Under the pieces are notes generated by a model. It had not been told where the DNA came from. It did not search any database and saw only the letters and a list, made by a program, of their open reading frames with translations. From Merluccius polli (taxonomy: Eukaryota; Chordata; Actinopteri; Gadiformes; Merlucciidae), in NCBI GenBank assembly GCA_030340625.1, contig JAOPHQ010004270.1, positions 10,001 through 74,000 of the forward strand: a stretch of DNA of 64,000 nucleotides. Direction: 5' to 3'. Below are positions 1 through 11,700 of the stretch, in pieces (position 1 is the stretch's first letter; every line of letters starts with the position of its first letter). A program made the position numbers and the translations under genes.

Positions 1-232
1 GAGACCGCCTGCTCTGAACAACCAATCACCGTACTGACCACTTCTAAACTTGTGCACGAGAATCGACGTAATCCATAGCAACGGCGCATCACTCTTAGTG
101 ATTTATCCTTAGTATGAGTAGGTCTCAGCGGCTTTGTGAATAACTTTTAAGAAAAAACTCCTACGTAAAATGTTTTAGCGCGAGTTAGGAGCACTCCTAG
201 CGGTAAGATGAAATGCTTTGTGAATACGGGCC
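1..232. mobile_element. Terminal part of a Harbinger-type element, cut by the window edge
   Basis: Positions 1-232 are an imperfect reverse complement of about 924-1167, the left end of the Harbinger element next door. The outer tip near 220-232 carries the same TIR (CTTTGTGAATACGG). The rest of this copy lies before the window. It sits in the LINE open frame that continues at 233, so it is a second, oppositely oriented insertion into that LINE. No transposase is visible in this part. Confidence 0.75.
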
Positions 233-920
233 CAGGTCTGGTGAACCAGACTTGTGAATGGGAGTTATAATTGCCTTTTTCCAGGGCTCAGGAAATTCAT
301 TACTTCTGATGGAGCAGTTGACAACATGAGTCACTGGCACTTGAACAACAGAACTGTGTTTTTTAATAATTAATGTATCCAATCCAAAATAATCCTTAGC
401 CTTAGATTGCCGTAACTCCATTCTAACTTTACCAATCTCGCTTTGATGTACCTCTTTAATATGAAAAGAAGTCAAGAAATCTCTCTGTATATCATCAAAC
501 TCAATTGGTTGGAAATTAGTTGCCAGTTCCTCAACTGATTTAGTGAAAAATGTATTAAATTCATTTTCAATTTTCAATACATCATTACTAACTGTTCCAT
601 TTATATTCAATTCCACATTAGATCTTTTCATATTTGATTCCCGATTAGTCAAAGTATTTAGATGTTTCCAGAGTGCTGTGCTTTTCCCTTTTGAGTCAGC
701 AATTAGTTGCATAAAGTAACAGGTTTTTGCCATACGCAATTCCCTTGTTACCTTATTTCTTAAACCTTTGAAAATAAGTGTGTCTGAATTATTTCTGGTT
801 ACTAATGACTGTTTAAGTGCAAGATCCCTTTTCTTCATTAGTTGGTGAATATCCTTATTTAACCACGGTAAAGCCCTGGAACGACGTGGCTTTCTCAATT
901 TCTGAGTGTATTTCTGCATT
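233..920 (-). pseudogene. LINE (non-LTR retrotransposon) fragment: endonuclease-RT linker and RT start
   Basis: A 240-residue minus-strand frame has the PWLNKDI and KTCYF signatures of the stretch between endonuclease and reverse transcriptase, ending with WKKAIITPIHKSGSPDL, the first RT motif. Translation then runs into foreign sequence at about 233, where the flanking Harbinger end begins. The upstream (N-terminal) part resumes at 2946-3108 beyond the second Harbinger insertion. No catalytic YxDD box is left. It is a dead LINE relic; the clade cannot be set from this piece. Confidence 0.85.
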
Positions 921-1664
921 AGGGGCCGTATTCACAAAGCATTTTATCTTACCGCTAGGAGTGCTCCTAACTCGCGCTAAAACATTTTACGTAGGAGTTT
1001 TTTCTTAAAAGTTATTCACAAAGCCGCTGAGACCTACTCATACTAAGGATACATCACTAAGAGTGAACTAAGAGTGACGCGCCGTTGCTATGGATTACGT
1101 CGATTCTCGTGCACGAGTTTGGAAGCGGTCAGTCCGGTGATTGGTTGTTCAGAGCAGGCGGTCTCTGTGGAAACGAGCCCACTAAATCACCGAAGAACAA
1201 GGAAGTAGCCTCGGCTAGACATCCCTATCAAATAGTTATGGACAGTGCAGTTAGCAGAATACACGCATGATGCCAAGTTTGTGCAGACCACGATAATGAC
1301 GTTGTAGCCTATATGCACGTTAAAGAGAGAGAGATAAACAATAAAAACAATAAAAATACGTAAGTTGCATTAATTCAAGGAGGCAATTAAAAGCACCCTG
1401 CAAACTATTATCCAATGAGCATATCTCCACTATTCAACACTTTTAATAAAAGCCCATACCGGTTGTGGAGAATGGCGCATACAGTGATCACTGTGATCAC
1501 ATCCTCTCTCCACAAGATTTCGTGTATTTTTGTGTGCCCTAACATATATGGAGGAACACAGCAAACAATAATAAATATGGATTCAACAAATAAAAGGCGA
1601 CAAAGAGCTAATACGATGTTTTTTACGCATATGACTAATCGTAATCTGCGTAATCACTTGCATG

Positions 1665-2096
1665 TTATAGGCCTACTTTAACTGTGCTCCCAGTTGTGGA
1701 TTGAGAGGTGTCAAGACGTCTTGCAGGGACAGCCGCTGTCACCCAGCAAGACACCCAACTGGTACACGGTGCCTCACGCCTCAGACCGCTCCCCATTAAA
1801 ATACGCGGATCATGGGTAGACCCAGGCCACTTTGCAACAACATCAAGAATGTTAAAAGTTGCATCAAAAGCAATCTGCGTGTTGATGGAATGTGCTTTCT
1901 TTCTATTGACGAACACGTCCTCATCTTTTGATGGCGCAATTATTTGTATGTGCGTCCCGTCAACAGCACCGACCACACCGGCCATACCTGCAATTGCCAT
2001 GAAGTTGGCTTTGATCATGTGTAGTTGTTGATTGTCCAAAGGAAACCGAACTAAACTGTTGGATGATATTAATGGTATTATTTCAGCCTTAACCAA
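1665..2096 (-). pseudogene. HARBI1-like DDE transposase fragment
   Basis: The 143-residue frame contains AVDGTHIQI and WPGSTHDPRI, the motifs around the first two catalytic aspartates of the PIF/Harbinger DDE_Tnp_4 domain. The third acidic residue and most of the N-terminal domain are missing, and the last ~40 residues are off-family, suggesting a frame change near 1800. It lies inside the Harbinger element defined by the TIRs at 924 and 2945. It is an inactive remnant. Confidence 0.85.
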
Positions 2097-2154
2097 CTTT
2101 GAACTGAGCTCTGTTAGCTCTTCTAGCCTGTATGTAAATATATGATCATTGTGG

Positions 2155-2325
<171 letters not shown>

Positions 2326-2945
2326 TTTATTCTATTTTTATTATTTTATTATTATTGTGTTGTGTTGGTGTTATGGACCTTTCATGAGATGTGTCCTTAA
2401 TAAAGTTGGAATTTAATTGAATTGATATGTGGTCTACAGAGCGCGTTGATGGTTCGGTTTATGGCTGACTGATGGTTGCGATATTCCTAAATCGTCGGCA
2501 TTGCAAACTTGCATTTTCCCTGTTGCTAAATATCGTAGTGTTGCCAAACATTTTATTTCCTAATCGAGTTATTCCTGTTAGTCGGGGATGTTATTGCATC
2601 CCGCACTAATTCCACAACAAGTTTTATACCCTCACGATTTAGCCTATAGGCCTATCTCTTGATCAATTCACAGTCTTCCACTGTCTCCAAAACATTTCGT
2701 CTCGCAGTCATTTTCCGATTCTTTGTGAATAGGTCTTAGTGAGTTAGGAGTCCTCTCGAGGACTTTTAGGCTCTCCTAGACTTAGGTGTTACTTTTAGGC
2801 CTAAAATACTTCGTGAATTGCTCTTAGTGAAAAAAATTAGGAGTCCTAAATTTAAGACTGACACGCCCATTATTTTTAGGAGTTTCTCCTAAATTCGCCA
2901 GTTAGGAGCTACTTTTAGCGCTAAGATCCTTTGTGAATACGGCCC

Positions 2946-3108
2946 CTGATCAGTAAATGTTTTCATCATTGTATCACAACAGGTGTTTACATTGTGAGTT
3001 TGTATAACATCATCCCAAGAAATATTCCGTAAGTCGTTTTCAAATTGTGTTGTTTTGTTCTTTGGAATACCTGCAAACTCTGGTTTACCATTGCACCAGG
3101 ATTTTAGA
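2946..3108 (-). pseudogene. Upstream piece of the LINE at 233-920
   Basis: The minus strand encodes a frame with WCNGKPEFAGIPKNK and SWDDVIQTHNV, running up to a TFTD motif at the Harbinger boundary. This is the stretch expected just before the MQKYTQKLRK start of the 233-920 fragment, so both belong to one LINE split by the Harbinger element. Confidence 0.7.
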
Positions 3109-3703
3109 TAGCCTAGTCCTAACTAGACCTTCGTACTCATTTCATTCATACTCATGGTCTAGAACTGCTATAGAGACAAACGATTTCTCACTTGAAGGCG
3201 GGTGCTGTTGAAGTTTAAAACCTATTGGCTCTGCCCAGTGCCACTCTGGATCTGCCTTAACCAATCGCTAACGTTTGGTCGTGACGTATTTCATGTGCTG
3301 GAAACCACGTTGCGCGCAGTACACTGTATACAAACGGCAGATGCAGTGAGCATAGGGTTGTGTGGAGATGTCTGTTAGCGATTGCTGCAGGCTTTGTTCA
3401 TCCAATTTAAGTGAGTTCTAGGAACATATGATCATTCTAAATTAATCTTTGATAGTAAAGACCAAGATAATGCTTGCAGTCAACTGTCGAAGCTGGGTCT
3501 TGTCATTGCTAATACGCCGCTTCGATCGTGTCGGGTTTGGGCACGACCTCTACGTCACTGTTCTCAGGCCGCGCCTCCTGTTCGCTGATTGGAAGGCACA
3601 TTTGAGGGAAAAGAAATCGTTCTAACATACAGCACCGCCAGACCTTAGTGCTGAAGTGAAATGAAAATTGAGCGGAAGTACGTAGGCGGGCGGAGCCAGG
3701 CTA
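3109..3703. mobile_element. Non-autonomous element, TAGCCTAG...CCAGGCTA termini
   Basis: This copy matches the element at 34465-35974 along most of its length: both start TAGCCTAGTCCTAACTAGAC and end GGCGGAGCCAGGCTA. A third relative with the same termini is at 14398-14907. The other two copies have clear 9-bp target duplications; this one has none visible, so its flanks have been altered. No coding capacity is seen. Confidence 0.75.
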
Positions 3704-3841
3704 GAGAGAAACTGCTTTGTGAATGGTAAGGGCAGTGTCCCCGTTTTAGTTTTTCTATGACAAAAACACTACATGTTTAGAGGTTTTTACACCGCTGAAC
3801 CGAAAATGTCCCCGGATTTTGTCTCAGAAATCTGGTCACCT

Positions 3842-3943
3842 TATACTACTACTATACTACTATTACTACTGCTGCTGCTGCTGCTGCTACTGCTACTACT
3901 ACTACTGCTGCTGCTGCTACTACTACTACTACTGTTACTACAA

Positions 3944-3999
<56 letters not shown>

Positions 4000-4335
4000 A
4001 TGTTACTACAATACTACTACTACTACTACTTCTACTACTACTGCTGCTGATACTACTATACTACTACTACTACTGCTGCTACTACTACTACTACTACTAC
4101 TATTACTACTGCTGCTGATGCTACTATACTTGTACTGCTGCTACTACTATGTCTACTACTGCTGCTACTATTACTATACTACTACTATACTACTACTACT
4201 GCTGCTGCTACTACTACTACTGCTGCTACTACTACTACTACTGCTACTACTACCTTTGCTGCTGCTACTGCTACTACTACTACTGATGCTATTACTACTA
4301 TACTTCTCCTGCTACTACTACTACTACTACTATGC
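3842..4335. repeat. (TAC)n/(CTG)n trinucleotide microsatellite, about 490 bp
   Basis: An imperfect run of TAC units mixed with blocks of CTG. All six frames give homopolymer-like peptides (poly-Leu, Tyr, Thr), so open frames here are artefacts. Confidence 0.97.
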
Positions 4336-4599
4336 TATGACTGCCAGACATGGGCAAAAATACATTGAAATGTATCTAGATACAAAACACAAATACATCC
4401 TCACTAAATATATCAAAATAAATTACAAATTCCTTGTGTGAGCAAATGTATTTAATTAAAATACATGTCATTTGTATTTTAAAATACATAAGGTAAGCTG
4501 CCATTAACTGTTATCTCTGTCACTGAGGGAATCAAGCTGTTGTATTTCTCAGCAGTAGGTTATGTTATCTATTCATGTTTGTTAATGATAAATTGCACT

Positions 4600-5277
4600 T
4601 ACCAGGTCACATGGAATGGCTCCTTGTCCAAACCCTGCTCTGTTGACACCAGTGTCCCTCAAAGCTCAGTACTAGGACCGCTTCCGTTCTCCCTATATAC
4701 TAGATCTTTAAGCTCTGTAATCACATCACATGGTTTCTCCTATCACTGCTATGCGGACAACACTCAACTATTCCTCTCTTTCTCCTGCTCTGACAGCCTG
4801 ATTGCAACTCGCATCTCAGAATGTGTGGCAGACATCAGCACTTGGACGTCTGTGCATCACCTGAAGCTCAACCTTGACAAGACTGAGCTCCTTTTTGTGC
4901 CATCTATGTGAATGCCCTCACATGGACCTACTGGTCACTGTCGTGGACATTGCAGTATGTCCTTCAGCAACCACAAGGAACCTCGGCATGGTACTGGACA
5001 ATAAGCTATGCTGCATGGCCAACATCACCACAGTGGCCCGATCCTGCAGATTTGCTCTCTACAACATCCGCAGGATCCAGCCCTTCCTCACGAGGGAAGC
5101 AGCACAGCTCTTGGTCCAAGCACTCGTCATCTCCTAAGTTGACTACTGCAACGCGTTCCTGGTTGGGCTCCCTGCCTCCGCGATCAAACCTTTGCAGCGT
5201 ATCCAGAATGCTGCAGCAGCACCTGTGTTCAACCTACCAAAATTCTCCCATGTGACCCCCCTCTTCCGCGACCTCCA
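4600..5277 (+). pseudogene. L2-like LINE reverse transcriptase fragment (first part)
   Basis: Plus-strand translation gives an RT palm stretch: VPQSSVLGPL, then HCYADNTQL (the YADD box with the second Asp changed to Asn), then LKLNLDKTELL. After a frameshift near 4905 it continues with NLGMVLDNKL and YNIRRIQPFLTREAAQLLV. It breaks at FRDLH, exactly where the CACTA-type element begins, and resumes at 6820. The frameshift, the lost YADD and the insertion make it inactive. Confidence 0.88.
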
Positions 5278-5670
5278 CACTGTAAACCCGAATGTCCAAA
5301 GTAATGAAATATATTAAGTAGTGCATACTCAAAGTTTTAGAAAAAGTTGTACTAACTTAATTATGTCAAGTTGGTGTAACTTCTTCTTACTTTTGAGTTA
5401 TTTAAACTAATATTTTTTGATTAAATTGAACTGTTTTGTGTTTTGTGTAAGTACAACTTAAAAACAATATTTAAGTATAACTTAAGATGAATAAGTAATA
5501 ACATATTCTTCCCTTTTGTGTAATTTTAACTGCTCATTTAATTGAACTGTTTTGTGTTTTGTTTAAGTAGCCTATAACTTTAAAACACTATTCTCTTTGT
5601 AAATGGGGTTGGGGCACATGGTCTGAGGTGAATTTCTCTGAGGCTAGTTTTACGAAGCACATAGATATAC

Positions 5671-6328
5671 ACTCACCGGCCACATTATTAGGTACACTTG
5701 TCCAACTGCTCGTTAACGCAAATTTCTAATCAGCCAATCACATGGCAGCAACTCAATGCATTTAGGCATGTAGACATGGTCAGGACGATCTGCTGCAGTT
5801 CAAACCGAGCATCAGAATGGGGAAGAAAGGTGATTTAAGTGACTTTGAACGTGGCATGGTTGTTGGTGCCAGACGGGCTGGTCTGAGTATTTCAGAGACT
5901 GCTGATCTACTGGGATTTTCACGCACAACCATCTCTAGGGTTTACAGAGAATGGTCAGAAAAAGAGAAAATATCCAGTGAGCGGCAGTTCTGTGGGCGCA
6001 AATGCCTTGTTGATGCTAGAGGTCAGAGGAGAATGGCCAGACTGGTTCGAGCTGATAGAAAGGCAACTGTAACTCAAATAACCACTCGTTACAACAGAGG
6101 TATGCAGAAGAGCATCTCTGAACGCACAACACGTCGAACCTTGAGGCGGATGGGCTACAGCAGCAGAAGACCACACCGGGTGCCACTCCTGTCAGCTAAG
6201 AACAGGAAACTGAGGCTACAATTCGCACAGGCTCACCAAAATTGGACAATCGAAGATTGGAAAAACGTTGCCTGGTCTGATGAGTCTCGATTTCTGCTGC
6301 GACATTCGGATGGTAGGGTCAGAAGGGA
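5671..6328 (+). pseudogene. Truncated Tc1/mariner (DD36E-type) copy
   Basis: It begins with the same TIR (CACTCACCGGCCAC) as the full element at 26913, and its transposase frame (from 5817) is nearly identical to the start of the intact protein. At 6328, just after the first catalytic region (AWSDESRFLL), the match stops. The catalytic core's second half and the 3-prime TIR are missing. It lies inside the CACTA-like element. Confidence 0.92.
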
Positions 6329-6489
6329 GCAGGCAAGAAAATACTGTATTAAGTATTACAAGTATTAAGTTGATAAAGTAATAAACTGAGTTAAGTTAAC
6401 ATGAAAATGGTGTGGTTGTGAACTTATTTTTTAAAGTTCTGTGAACTTATTCCAGTTGATTGTAAACTGGAAACTTGTAAGTCATATTG

Positions 6490-6650
6490 ACTGAAGATAA
6501 TTGAGTCGCCTTAACTGAAAATGTTTAGGCATATTAACTGAAGATAATTGAGTCGCCTTAACTGAAAATGTTTAGGCATATTAACTGAAGATAATTGAGT
6601 CGCCTTAACTGAAAATTGTAAGTCATATTAACTGCAAATATTTGAGTTGA
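6490..6650. repeat. Tandem repeat, unit about 48 bp, three copies
   Basis: Three near-identical units contain GAAGATAATTGAGTCGCC followed by TTAACTGAAAATG. It belongs to the interior of the CACTA-like element. Confidence 0.85.
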
Positions 6651-6819
6651 GCTAAATGAGCACTTTAATTTAACTGTTATCAAAAGATACAAGTGGCAAG
6701 TCATCTAACCTTTTAAGTTCAGGAAAATTTGGACTTTTAAGTTAGTCAACTTAAAACAATTAAGGCAATCGATTGCCTTAATCTTTTTGAGTTCTGGGAA
6801 CTTATTCGGGTTTACAGTG

Positions 6820-7150
6820 CACTGGCTCCCTGTAGCAGCTCGCGTCAGATTCAAGACAATGGTACTGACCTACAAGGCTGTCAACGGAAACGCCATGACC
6901 TGCCTCCAAGCGTTAGTCAGACCCCTCGCTCCAGCTAGAGCACTCCGCTCAACTACCTCGGCTGGCCGGCTGGTACCGCCATTACTAAGAGCAAGCAAAG
7001 ATCGCACAGCTAAGTCACAACTCTTGTCTGTTTTGGCGTTGCAATGGTAGAACGAGCTCCCTGCTGATGTGAGGACTGCAGAGCTCACCAGTTTCTGCAA
7101 GAGACTCAAGGCTCACCTGTTCAGTGTTCACCAGGAGGACTCTACATAGC
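6820..7150 (+). pseudogene. L2-like LINE 3-prime coding end
   Basis: This is the continuation of 4600-5277: LHWLPVAARVRFKTMVL, then PARALRSTTSAGRLVPP and KSQLLSVLALQW followed by a stop in place of the expected Trp, then NELPADVRTAELTSF to a natural-looking end near 7148. A C/A-rich run and a TAA microsatellite follow at 7170-7230, consistent with the LINE tail. Confidence 0.88.
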
Positions 7151-7274
7151 CTCCTTCCTCTACCTACCCCCCCCCCCCCAAAAAAAAAATACAAATAAAT
7201 TAATAATAATAATAATAATAATAATAATTCCTCTCACGCACTTATGTTATGTTCATACATCCTGCAGAATCTTG

Positions 7275-7675
7275 GATATAGCAGAACTACTCATCCGGCG
7301 GTCCTACTATGTTATAGCAGAACTTCTGATCCAGCAGTCATACTATGTTATAGCAGAACTTCTGATCCAGCGGTCCTACTATGTTATAGCAGAACTACTG
7401 ATCCAGCGGTTCTACTATGTTATAGCAGAATTACTGATCCAGCAGTCCTACTATGTTATAGCAGAACTACTGATCCAGCGGTCCTACTATGTTATAGCAG
7501 AACTACTGATCCAGCAGTCCTACTATGTTATAGCAGAATTACTGATCCAGCGGTTCTTCTATGTTATAGCAGAACTACTGATCCAGTGGTCCTACTATGT
7601 TATAGCAGAATCACTGATCCAGCGGTCCTACTATGTTATAGTAGAAATTCTGATCTAGCAGTCCTACTATGTTAT
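7275..7675. repeat. 36-bp minisatellite, about 11 copies
   Basis: The unit contains TATAGCAGAACTACTGATCC and AGCGGTCCTACTATG. Because 36 is a multiple of three, several frames stay open (repeats such as YYVIAELLIQ), but no start context or neighbouring exon supports a gene. Confidence 0.95.
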
Positions 7676-7679
7676 GAAC

Positions 7680-8660
7680 TTCTGGGGGGAGATGTCACAG
7701 AGCCTGGGCCAGAAACCAGAAACTGAAGGGGGCGGAGTTACAACTTGTTTCCCGTTTCTACCAAATTCTACCAAAGAGAAACTCCATTTGCAAAGCTTTC
7801 CAAAAGGGATTTCAAAAAGGGTGTTTCTACAGTGGCCAGTCTACATGGTGTTGATTTGAAACCTTTGCAGAGATTTTAGTTTTAGATTAGTTTAGTGCTG
7901 CCTGGCTGAGTTAATCTTCACTGTTAAATGCCAATTACACAGATCCCTGCTTCCAGCAACATGATTGGTTGAAACAAATATGAAGCGAAAGGAAGTGAAA
8001 CACCCTGTTCACCCAGTTCATGTAGGTTTAACTGTAAGTAGACATAGATAAATCATATTTAGTAGATATTTGATAGACAGAAAATAGGAAGGAATGAAGA
8101 GAGGTAAAGGAAAATATTTTTTATTATTCCAAATATTAAGAACATGCAGAGGGTTTTACACCAGGAATAGTGGTAAGACACACACACACACACACACAAA
8201 ACTGTCACAGACACAAATTAAAGTGCAACAAACACTGTCAAACTGTAGCAAGTGTGTGTGATGTGTGTGTGAATGCACACTCACGTGGTCTCACACTCTC
8301 AGGTGAGTTACTGAAGCCATGCTTTGACCCACAACAAACAAATAGATATTAATGAACCTCCTGAATAAATAACATGTAAATACATATTAATTATTAATAT
8401 TAATGGTATAGATACTAATTATTAATAATAATTATAAACCTACTGAATAAATAACAGATGTAGATGCATATACAAATTAATTATATATAATATATATGAA
8501 TAAACCTTAATAATAAATAGCAGATGTAGCTGTATATACCTATAAATAATAAATAACCACTAAAACCTCTTCCTAGAAGTCCACAGCTGCATTGGCCGAG
8601 CAGGGCGTAGCCAACGTGTGGGCAGAGCCAAGGTAAAATGAGGAGGAGAAAGGTCAGTTA
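7680..8660. other. Intergenic 3-prime flank of dnajc27, no gene seen
   Basis: AT-rich sequence with a short CA run (8175-8198) and ATTAATATTAAT-rich stretches at 8380-8500. No conserved frame, TIR or RNA gene was recognised. Confidence 0.5.
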
Positions 8661-8716
8661 TTGGCTCTCATCATCAAAGATGAAAAGAGTCGACACTACA
8701 CAACATGTAGTGTACG

Positions 8717-8719
<3 letters not shown>

Positions 8720-8780
<61 letters not shown>
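8720..8780. repeat. (TG)n microsatellite abutting the dnajc27 stop codon
   Basis: About 30 TG units end 12 bases before the stop (8792-8794), so the run would lie in the dnajc27 3-prime UTR as a CA repeat on the coding strand. Confidence 0.95.
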
Positions 8781-8791
8781 ATGCATGCGTG

Positions 8792-11700
8792 CTATTTGAT
8801 GTTCTTCAGCAGCGAGGTGCGAGCATTGACCACAGCCTTGAAGGCGTCTTCGCTGCCAGGGGCGACGCACTTATCAGGATGTAGCAGCACGGCTAACTTC
8901 CTGTACGCCTTGTTAACCTCCTCCCTGGACACACACACACACACACAATAAAGTGCTAGTAGAAGTAGATGCGGCTACGCTTGCTGCGCTTGCTTCAGGG
9001 TAAGCATATGGGGGAATTCAAATGATGGTTAAAGGAGCTGTAGATGACATTTAGCCACTAGATGTCGCACTAGAGCACCAGGTTCTCAGAACAAAACAAG
9101 TGGGTGTGTTCTTTACCTTCTCAACTCCTCCCCCCTAACTTGGCGTCCCCCCCCCCCCCCCCCCATGTTCAAAATATCGGCTATAACTCCTTTAAACTAA
9201 AAGGTGTACATTGTGCAAAGTGTCAATGAAATTGCAGCGCAGCACGAACGCTACTCAAGAGCATGCAAAGAAAAAACACATGCTATTCTGGATGACGGAT
9301 CGCCAGAAAAGGAAAAAAAATCACACATATAGAATATATACACAGACACATAATATACACACAGACATATATGATATACTGTACACACACATAATATACA
9401 CATATACTGTATAATAAATACACACAAATATATAATATACGCACACACATACAGTATATAGAATATACACACACACACATAGAATATACACACACACCTA
9501 TATAGAATATATACACACACATACATAGAATATACACACATATACAGAATAGACATACACATATACAGAATATACACACACATGTATACACATATACTGT
9601 ATATACACACACATATATATAATATACACACAGACACATTATATATAATATACACACGTATAGAATACATACACACATATAATGTGTGTATGTATGGCCG
9701 TGGGGTGTGTGGCCATGCGGTGTGTTGCCGTGCGGTGTGTGGCCGTGCGGTGTGTGGCCATGTGGTGTGTTGCCGTGCGGTGTGTTGCCTTGGTGACTGA
9801 CCGCGTGGCGCCGGGCTTAACACCCAGCATGTCCCAGGAGTCCTTGCTGTTGCGGATGCGTCTGACGGTGTCCGCCTGCTCCTTGGTGAAGCCTGCGGTG
9901 ACCTCCGACACCGCCGGCCGACGACCGCCGTTCTCACACATGTCTGTGATGGCTGAGAAGAACGCCTGCACACACACACCAAACTGTAAAACAGGGAGGG
10001 CTAAAAGCTAAATTACAACAGCGTTTTGATGTCATGTAGCGTTTCTCAAACTACTATCCTAAATCATACAAGCGTACTATCCTCCTTAGTCATACAAGCA
10101 TATGATCCTAAATAATACAAGCGTCCCATCCTAAATCACACAAGCGTACTATCCTAAATCTGACTGTGACTGTGACTACATGAAGTGTTAACAGGACTAG
10201 ATTGTGACTACATAAAGTGTCAACAGGACTAGATTGTGACTACATAAAGTGTCAACAGGACTAGATTGTGACTACATGAAGTGCCAACAGGACTAGACTG
10301 TGACTACATGAAGTGCCAACAGGACTAGATTGTGACAACATGTAGTGTCAACAGGACTAGATTGTGACTACATAAAGTGTCAACAGGACTAGATTGTGAC
10401 TACATGAAGTGCCAACAGGACTAGACTGTGACTACATGAAGTGACAACAGGACTAGACTGTGACTACATGAAGTGTCAACAGGACTAGATTGTGACTACA
10501 TGAGGTGTCAACAGGACTAGACTGTGACTACATGAAGTGTCAACAGGACTAGATTGTGACTACATGAAGTGCCAACAGGACTAGACTGTGACTACATGAA
10601 GTGTCAACAGGACTAGACTGTGACTACATGAAGTGCCAACAGGACTAGATTATGACGACATGAAGTTTTAACAGGACTAGACTGTGACTACATGAAGTAT
10701 CAACAGGACTAGACTGTGTGGTTAAGAGTCACATGAGCAGGTCATGAAAGAGCTGTTGCTGATGGCCAACAGATAACAGTAAAAAACTAAATCTGTAAAA
10801 TACTATAAAATAAAACGATAAGATACAAAGTAAGATACAATAAAATATGATGGAGATAAAGTTATCCAAGGCAATAAAGTAGTCAGTGCTATTTATTTTT
10901 ATTGCTGGATTTAACCCTTTTTGGATTACCTTCTTTTCATTTCATACAGCTGTTAAAGGGTTAGTTCAGGATTTAGGCTTTTTTGCCTTTCGTGACCCTT
11001 CACAGGGTTAGACGAGAGCACTGAGACCACTTTTGGTAACACTTTATAATAAGGTGCCATAATAAATAGCAAACTAGTCATTACCTAACCCTTTGTTAAT
11101 ATTTGTTAATTGTTACTAAAATGTCTATTTGGCACAAGTTAATAGTTTTGTCATCTTAATTAAATATTAGTTGTTTGAATAAAATCTGTATGTTAATGTT
11201 TTAACAAATAGAAAACAATCTATTAACTAATATTGTATTCATATTTGTTAATAGTTAGCTAATTAACCGTTATTTCTTACATCATTTAAATGTTAAATGT
11301 TTATTTACAAACTTTATTTACAAACTATATGTTTGTAATATAAAAGTTATTAAACTGTGCTTCTGCCTATCCCAATATGAACCACTCCTCATAGGACCCT
11401 TACAATAAAGTTGGTTAAGCTTAATTAATATATTAGTAATATATAGCTATCAGCATGGGGCCCCTTATAATAAAGTTGTTTAAGCTTAATTAATATATTA
11501 GTAATATATAGCTATCAGCATGGGGCCCCTTATAATAAAGTTGGTTAAAGGTCTCATCTCATCGTTTTTTCATTAATTTTGCGGTGGTCTCTAGTGTTAA
11601 TAAATACCCTCAGTACCGGTTTTGGTTAAAAAAATGCTCTGCCGCGCCTGTTTCATGCTGTTTTAGTTTGGTGGGGGAGGTGGGGCGGGGGCGAACGACA

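Larger units (their letters stand above)
5278..6819. mobile_element. CACTA (EnSpm)-like element splitting the LINE
   Basis: The element starts CACTGTAAACCCGAA and ends with its complement TTCGGGTTTACAGTG. Removing it with one copy of a 2-bp duplication (CA) rejoins the LINE codons for Asp-Leu-His and Trp-Leu-Pro in frame, so both borders are fixed to the base. The interior is AT-rich, with a ~48-bp tandem repeat at 6490-6640 and a truncated Tc1 element. No EnSpm transposase is present; it is non-autonomous. Confidence 0.8.

Noticed and set aside
3773..4441. Poly-Leu, poly-Tyr and poly-Thr frames
   Set aside because: Trinucleotide microsatellite read in three frames.
7244..7726. 160-aa repeat protein (TDPAVLLCYSR units)
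   Set aside because: 36-bp minisatellite; open only because the unit is divisible by three; two frames are open at once.
10155..10715. CRISPR-like array of 32-bp repeats
   Set aside because: No unique spacers; head-to-tail minisatellite in a vertebrate intron.
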